Below are positions 6,649 through 10,199 of a stretch of DNA of 10,199 nucleotides, one piece after another. This stretch comes from DAIRET01 sp036795455. GTDB taxonomy: Bacteria > Bacteroidota > Ignavibacteria > Ignavibacteriales > Ignavibacteriaceae. The notes under the pieces were generated by a model that was not told the origin of the DNA, ran no database searches, and saw nothing but the letters and a program-made list of their open reading frames with translations. The stretch spans positions 1 to 10,199 of the forward strand of contig DAIRET010000102.1 of NCBI GenBank assembly GCA_036795455.1. Reading direction: 5' to 3'. Both the position numbers and the translations under genes were made by a program. Position 1 is the stretch's first letter. The number at the start of each line of letters is the position of its first letter.

Positions 6649-7656
6649 TTAGTTATTGTTTTCTTTTTTCAATTCAAGATTTTCAATTGATACAGGGTTT
6701 TCTTTTTTCAGGTTGATATTTGTAATTGATGAAGAACATGTAACGTTGTCAGGTAATGTTATACCGGCTTCAATGTTATAAATGCCGGGTGAAACATTCC
6801 TGAAGAAATAGACTCCCATCTCATTTGTATCGCATTTTTGAATCTCTTTTCCATCTACTGAAGCGATAAGTTTTACGGTTCCTTTGGATAAAGTGAAATC
6901 GATTTCTTCAGCGGGGAAGAATACTTTCCCTGTAAGAGTTACTTTGCCTGTATCATCCTCGGCTGGTTGATCTTTACCCGGAAGTATAACTTCTTTGATT
7001 TTATTTAATAGCTCGATTGCTCTGCCTGAAAAGAAACCGAGAAGAAATGAGAAAACAAGCAGCTCAAGTGATGAATCATCAAAACTGATATTACTGCTTG
7101 ATGTGAGTGTTTTATAGCTGAATACAATTATAAGGGCAATTAAAGGAGCGTAGAATACTTTCGCAAAATAAACAGATACTTCTTCTTCTTTAAATTTTCC
7201 GTACCGTATTGCTTCCGAAGAGAAGTAGAGAAGACTTGCAAGAACTCCGAATATAGACCAGAAGATTACTTCAACATATTTACTGCTGCCGGCAAGCCAG
7301 AAGTACGATTCTGTTTTTACTGCAATAGTGGGAAGAACTGCTATTAAATTATTGTTGCTTAATGACGAGTATTGTTTTACGAAAGAGGTAGTATCTTTCG
7401 GCGAAAGTTTTTTCACCATGTAGTTTAATGCCGCAGTACGGGCGGTTTTACTTTGAAGTGTATCGATTGCATTAGGAGGGGATTCGCTTAAAATTAGAGT
7501 AAGCGTAGTTTTATCTTCGTCGGAAAGCCTTGTATATGCTTCTCCGTCGATTAACTCATGCAAAAATAAATATGTAAATGCAAAAACAAGTAGGAAAACA
7601 ACTATTGTAAAAAATGATTTCCATTCACCGAAATTAAATTCATTCGAACCGCTCAT
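6649..7656 (-). CDS. Four-helix membrane protein with C-terminal carboxypeptidase-regulatory-like beta domain
   Basis: The 335-residue product has predicted membrane helices at about 14-33, 127-146, 165-182 and 196-214. A hydrophilic loop of some 90 residues lies between helices 1 and 2, and a C-terminal beta-sandwich spans about 238-330. The latter reads VTLTGKVFFP...GVYFFRNVSPGIYNIEA, the pattern of the carboxypeptidase regulatory-like/Cna-B-like fold. Basic residues after helix 2 (RYGKFK) and helix 4 (NKIKEVILPGK) argue for both ends facing the cytoplasm, which would put the beta domain inside the cell. That is unusual for this fold, and the topology is only a hand prediction. AAAGG seven bases before the ATG supports the start. 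It is first in the operon, directly before a leaderless lysozyme-like gene, so a membrane-anchor or export role is conceivable. No known function. Confidence 0.8.
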   Translation of the reverse strand: MSGSNEFNFGEWKSFFTIVVFLLVFAFTYLFLHELIDGEAYTRLSDEDKTTLTLILSESPPNAIDTLQSKTARTAALNYMVKKLSPKDTTSFVKQYSSLSNNNLIAVLPTIAVKTESYFWLAGSSKYVEVIFWSIFGVLASLLYFSSEAIRYGKFKEEEVSVYFAKVFYAPLIALIIVFSYKTLTSSSNISFDDSSLELLVFSFLLGFFSGRAIELLNKIKEVILPGKDQPAEDDTGKVTLTGKVFFPAEEIDFTLSKGTVKLIASVDGKEIQKCDTNEMGVYFFRNVSPGIYNIEAGITLPDNVTCSSSITNINLKKENPVSIENLELKKENNN

Positions 7657-7852
7657 AAATCAACCTTTCATTGAGTTAAAGGAATTACAAGTTATTAGGG
7701 ATTTTACCCGAATTAAAAAGAACCAAATACGAACAAACGAACGCACTTGCCCAGGCGAAATAAGTCGGATGAGTAAGGGAAGATTATAAGAATAGAGGAA
7801 ATTAGTAAAAAATTTTCTGCTTCCGTGCGAAAATTACTCAATTATTTTAAAT

Positions 7853-7892
7853 GTGCAAGGGAAGATGGAAAAATTCCTTAAAATATTTGCAC
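7853..7892 (-). terminator. Weak composite hairpin downstream of amrS
   Basis: Outer arms GTGCAA (7853-7858) and TTGCAC (7887-7892) are exact complements, and a smaller GGAA-AAA-TTCC element (about 7868-7878) lies inside. It begins 14 bases past the radical SAM stop on the minus strand, so it could act as its terminator. The stems are short and AT-rich, so support is modest. The rest of the 249-base gap 7657-7905 shows no gene that I can support. Confidence 0.3.
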
Positions 7893-7905
7893 CCGGGAAA
7901 AAAAA

Positions 7906-8925
7906 TTACCCGAATACCCCGGCAATGATTGCCCCGCATTTAGAGCATCTCTCTTTATCCATTTTATTGTTAATTACTGCATGCCAGTCTCTTTGAATAA
8001 GCGGTGTATTACATTCCGGGCAGTAAGTTGTTTGTCCCGCAGTATCGTAAACATTACCGATGTAACAATACTTTATTCCTCCGGACATGGCGAGGTTTCT
8101 TGCAGTAGTTAATGTTGAGTGTGGAGTTCTTGAGTAATCCCGCATCTTGAAATCGGGATGAAACGCAGTAAAGTGAACCGGAACGGAATCACCAAGATTT
8201 TCAAGTATCCAGCTTACCATAGCTTTTAATTCATCGGTGGAGTCGTTCTCACCGGGAATAAGAAGCGTAGTAATTTCAAACCAGACCGATGTTTCATTCT
8301 TTAGCCAGGTTAATGTGTCAAGTACATCGTTCAAGTGTGAGGATGTAAGTTTGAAATAAAAATCTTCAGTGAATGCTTTTAAGTCAACGTTTGCTGCATC
8401 TACAAAACGGAAGACTTCTTTTCTTGCTTCTTTGTCGATGTAACCGTTTGTTACCATTACCGATTTTATTCCTTCACTTTTTGCAAGTTTTGAAATATCG
8501 ATTACATATTCTCCGAATATTACCGGGTCGTTATATGTAAAAGCTATTGATGAAGTTGAGTTTTTTAATGCAATCTCTACAACTCCTTCCGGGGTTACGT
8601 GAAGTGAATTCGATTCATCGATTTTCGCTTTACTCGTTGCCCAATTCTGGCAGAATTTGCATCCGAGGTTGCACCCCGCTGTACCGAAACTTAAAATTTC
8701 GCTCCCGGGCAGAAAGTGATTAAGCGGTTTCTTTTCTACCGGGTCAATTGCGAATCCGGTTGGTCTGCCGTAACCGAGTGAGTATAACTTTCCGTCGATA
8801 TTTTTACGGATGTAACAGAAACCATGCTGTCCTTCGCCTATTGTGCAGTAGCGGGGACAAAGAGTACAAAGTATTTTACCGTTATCGTCGGTTTGCCACC
8901 AGTCGGCAAGTTTTAATTCATTCAC
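7906..8925 (-). CDS. amrS: AmmeMemoRadiSam system radical SAM protein (AmrS)
   Basis: This 339-residue cytoplasmic protein is the radical SAM member of the AmmeMemoRadiSam set, which co-occurs with Memo-like and AMMECR1-like proteins; its reaction is not firmly established. The 4Fe-4S radical SAM motif is CNLGCKFC (C85, C89, C92). The N-terminus carries the family's extra cysteines in CTLCPRYC and GFCYIRKN, then GRPTGFAIDPVEKKPLNHFLPG. The barrel continues with AFTYNDP, MVTNGYI, NVDLKAF and FHPDFKM. The C-terminus has a zinc-ribbon-like pair CPEC (302-305) and CSKC (327-330). The start is GTG at 8925, the first start after an in-frame TAA nine bases further upstream, and no good Shine-Dalgarno site is seen. 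Neither partner gene is in the window. The family resembles pyruvate formate-lyase activases, and older annotations use that name. Confidence 0.93.
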   Translation of the reverse strand: MNELKLADWWQTDDNGKILCTLCPRYCTIGEGQHGFCYIRKNIDGKLYSLGYGRPTGFAIDPVEKKPLNHFLPGSEILSFGTAGCNLGCKFCQNWATSKAKIDESNSLHVTPEGVVEIALKNSTSSIAFTYNDPVIFGEYVIDISKLAKSEGIKSVMVTNGYIDKEARKEVFRFVDAANVDLKAFTEDFYFKLTSSHLNDVLDTLTWLKNETSVWFEITTLLIPGENDSTDELKAMVSWILENLGDSVPVHFTAFHPDFKMRDYSRTPHSTLTTARNLAMSGGIKYCYIGNVYDTAGQTTYCPECNTPLIQRDWHAVINNKMDKERCSKCGAIIAGVFG

Positions 8926-8964
8926 TCTTAATTATCCGTTTAATGAAAAATAATTTATTGCTGA

Positions 8965-8996
8965 CAAAAAATATTGTTTGTCCGGCTGAAATACAA
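8965..8996 (-). promoter_or_regulatory. Possible promoter for amrS
   Basis: On the minus strand, TTG (8996-8994) is followed after 20 bases by TATTTTTTG (8973-8965). This resembles the Bacteroidota layout TTG-N19-21-TAnnTTTG, but with one extra base inside the -7 box. It would place the start of transcription roughly 30 bases before the GTG at 8925. The imperfect -7 box and the AT-rich setting keep this tentative. Confidence 0.3.
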
Positions 8997-9017
8997 CATT
9001 GAAAATAGGGGATAGAA

Positions 9018-9027
9018 GGGGGGGGGG
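9018..9027. repeat. Homopolymer run of ten G/C
   Basis: Ten consecutive G on the plus strand, preceded by GGGGATAGAA, lie in the gap between the barrel gene (ends 9062) and amrS (starts 8925). No other run of G or C in the window approaches this length. It lies about 20 bases upstream of the possible amrS -33 element. Such tracts change length by slippage, and their length is also often misread in sequencing. Confidence 0.85.
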
Positions 9028-9061
9028 CGATTAATATTGGTTACGCTTACTTTTACTTATT

Positions 9062-9601
9062 TTAAAACAAATTATAATAAATACCGATTTTAGCCGATGG
9101 CATAACTAATGTCGCCGAATATGCCTTATTATAATTTATACCTATACCAACAGACCAATAGATTTGCAACCCGCCGGGGATTCTTTTTTCTATTCTTTCA
9201 TTACCAAGATTAAATTCAAAACCCCCTCCTTTTGGATTTATTCCGTAGCTCATATCATATTCATTTGGTACGTAAAGAAAATATATGTACCCTGCCGATA
9301 TATTATTAAATATCCAGATGTCTTTATAATACTTTATTTCACACGCTAAACCGCCGGCATTGGGCGGAAATAGATAACTGCAACCAGAACCGGAGACCCA
9401 GGTATTTGCATGTTTTAATGAAACTGAGAATTGATTATTAAGCTGGTACCCAACTCCAATATTAAACCACTCATAAATTCCAACCCCGGAATATATATAT
9501 AGAGTTCGTAAACTATCCTTTGAATATGATTGACAATTAATCACATTTGTAATTAACAATAATAGAGCAACCGTGATTAATTTACATTTCATTCGAACCA
9601 T
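9062..9601 (-). CDS. Small secreted, probably outer-membrane beta-barrel protein, function unknown
   Basis: This protein of 176-179 residues has a signal peptide (MKCKLITVALLLLITNVINC, cleavage probably near QS). The rest is rich in Gly, Tyr and Phe, with alternating strands such as LYIYSGVGIYEWFNIGVGYQL, QFSVSLKHANTW, WSVGIGINYN and AKIGIYYNLF. The terminal Phe and final aromatic strand are typical of small outer-membrane barrels. I cannot name the family. Two ATGs compete: 9601 (adds MVR) and 9592. I prefer 9592 because it puts a basic residue at the head of the signal peptide and because its ATGA overlaps the stop of the small frame 9729-9589. Neither start has a Shine-Dalgarno site. The lipobox is poor (VINC, Asn before Cys), so a lipoprotein is unlikely. 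Confidence 0.7.
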   Translation of the reverse strand: MVRMKCKLITVALLLLITNVINCQSYSKDSLRTLYIYSGVGIYEWFNIGVGYQLNNQFSVSLKHANTWVSGSGCSYLFPPNAGGLACEIKYYKDIWIFNNISAGYIYFLYVPNEYDMSYGINPKGGGFEFNLGNERIEKRIPGGLQIYWSVGIGINYNKAYSATLVMPSAKIGIYYNLF

Positions 9602-9729
9602 TTAGAAAACGTTATACATTTTTCAGTAAGTATTGCGAAGCTGTCTATTACAATGAAAGCAGAGATAAAAAGTATTCCTTTGGATGACAATCCATTAATT
9701 CCCTTTTTAGCCTGACCCTTCGGTCTCAT
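9589..9729 (-). CDS. Candidate 46-residue single-helix small protein
   Basis: The frame encodes a basic, Gly-rich head (MRPKGQAKKGINGLSSKG), one hydrophobic segment of about 16 residues starting at GILFISAF (about 18-34), and a short tail ending SKWFE. That is a plausible small inner-membrane protein with the N-terminus inside. Its TGA overlaps an in-frame ATG of the next gene by the ATGA arrangement common in coupled genes, which favours real translation. There is no good Shine-Dalgarno site, and a GTG two codons upstream is an alternative start. I do not recognise a family. At this length a chance frame remains possible. Confidence 0.35.
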   Translation of the reverse strand: MRPKGQAKKGINGLSSKGILFISAFIVIDSFAILTEKCITFSKWFE

Positions 9730-9795
9730 TTTCACCGTTTTATTTGTTTTTATTTACTTAATGCTTTTCTGCTTATGCAGTTTAACAAACTCTCT

Positions 9796-9851
9796 TTAAT
9801 CTTCTCTTTCGGAAGAGTATTTTTGAATATTCTTCATAAAAGGACTCCTTT
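9796..9851 (-). other. Strong ribosome-binding site and ATG opening a 13-codon frame
   Basis: AAAGGAG (9851-9845) stands seven bases before ATG 9837-9835, among the best Shine-Dalgarno arrangements in the window. The frame reads MKNIQKYSSERED and stops at 9796. Removing one base from the A5 run (plus-strand T at 9820-9824) would extend it to 28 residues, reading through KEKIKESLLNCISRKALSK to a stop at 9750, just before the 46-residue frame. This may be a short leader peptide, a frameshifted small gene, or a remnant. I see no homology that decides. Confidence 0.3.
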
Positions 9852-9988
9852 CTAATTAAGCATTTTGAATACAAAAAAGATAACATCTTTATTGTATTAT
9901 TTCACCTAAAAAAGTGAGACCTTCTTTTCAAATTTACTGCCGATAATCCGCCGCCCATAACAGCAATACAGATTAAAACGGCAAAGCC

Positions 9989-10020
9989 AAAGATTTAGTC
10001 CCAATGGGACACTTATCTTT
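9989..10020. repeat. REP-like interrupted palindrome
   Basis: Nested arms AAAGAT (9989-9994) with ATCTTT (10015-10020), and GTCCC (9998-10002) with GGGAC (10006-10010), fold around the loop AAT with a 3/4-base internal bulge. Short palindromes with a GTCCC/GGGAC core are scattered between genes in many Bacteroidota genomes as far as I recall, so a repetitive extragenic element is the best guess. Only one copy is in this window, so repetition cannot be shown here. Confidence 0.45.
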
Positions 10021-10199
10021 CTTTGAAAGTGCAGTTTGCAACAATGTTATTTAATAGAACTACTTAGAACAAAAACTTAACACGGAACTACAAAGCCAAA
10101 AATTTTAAAACTGCCGAATGCGAAAAGGCAGTCGGGTTGAACCGCTGGATATTACGCAAAAGGTTCGCCAGAATTTAGTATTTTTTGGTTGAAACATTC

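Larger units (their letters stand above)
9730..10199. other. AT-rich stretch without a recognisable gene; hairpins and tiny frames
   Basis: No frame over about 30 codons with a believable start was found. Besides the REP-like palindrome and the 13-codon frame listed separately, it holds a hairpin ACTGCC (10110-10115) / GGCAGT (10127-10132), and interlocking pairs GAACC (10139-10143) with GGTTC (10162-10166) and CTGG (10145-10148) with CCAG (10168-10171). A direct repeat CAAAGCCAAA occurs at 9982-9991 and 10091-10100. On the minus strand a 30-codon frame without a good start (9994-9902) encodes a hydrophobic run and then MGGGLSAVNLKRRSHFFR. The mix suggests decayed or mobile intergenic DNA. 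Confidence 0.5.

Noticed and set aside
9653..9715. 20-codon plus-strand frame starting MKAEIKSIPLDD
   Set aside because: It has no ribosome-binding site and lies opposite the better 46-codon minus-strand frame that overlaps the next gene.
10075..10142. Integron attC-like pair: ACTTAAC (RYYYAAC) and GTTGAAC (GTTRRRY) 68 bases apart
   Set aside because: The outer core sites pair poorly with each other and I find no matching inner L boxes. Both seven-base patterns are degenerate enough to occur by chance.
1..10199. CRISPR array, tRNA, rRNA or insertion-sequence transposase
   Set aside because: No regularly spaced repeats, no recognisable tRNA or rRNA stretch, and no transposase motif were seen on either strand.

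Overview
The window is AT-rich bacterial chromosome. The sequence suggests a Bacteroidota/Chlorobi-type lineage, with Ignavibacteria as my best guess. The reasons are weak or absent Shine-Dalgarno sites in front of several genes, TAnnTTTG-like promoter elements, signal peptides followed by barrel-like proteins with an aromatic C-terminus, and the overall protein style. This placement is an inference; no rRNA or other marker is present.

Plus strand, 1-4309. The left edge cuts into trkA, the NAD-binding regulatory subunit of a Trk/Ktr-type potassium transporter. It overlaps trkH, the channel subunit, by one base. The trkA frame is interrupted by a single TAA at 277-279, yet stays open in the same frame on both sides, so this is a very recent nonsense change, a sequence error, or a real split. 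After trkH come a class I SAM-dependent methyltransferase and an MlaE-type ABC permease with a TTG start. The ATPase and substrate-binding partners expected after the permease are missing. A ribosome-binding site and ATG follow the permease stop but open onto only 12 codons, and a perfect 14-bp hairpin then closes the convergent junction.

Minus strand, 7656 down to 4382. Four closely packed genes look like one operon. They encode a four-helix membrane protein with a C-terminal carboxypeptidase-regulatory-like beta domain, a leaderless lysozyme-like protein with a peptidoglycan-binding-like tail, a small beta-rich protein of unknown function, and a secreted coiled-coil protein with a barrel-like end. 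This is the least explained and most interesting unit in the window.

Minus strand, 8925-7906 is an AmrS-type radical SAM protein (AmmeMemoRadiSam system), standing alone here. A run of ten G lies upstream of it, beyond a possible promoter.

Minus strand, right end. A secreted, probably outer-membrane barrel protein (9601-9062) is preceded by about 600 bp without a recognisable gene. That stretch holds a REP-like palindrome, a second hairpin, and several tiny coding-like frames. The best is a 46-codon frame with one membrane helix whose stop overlaps an in-frame ATG of the barrel gene.
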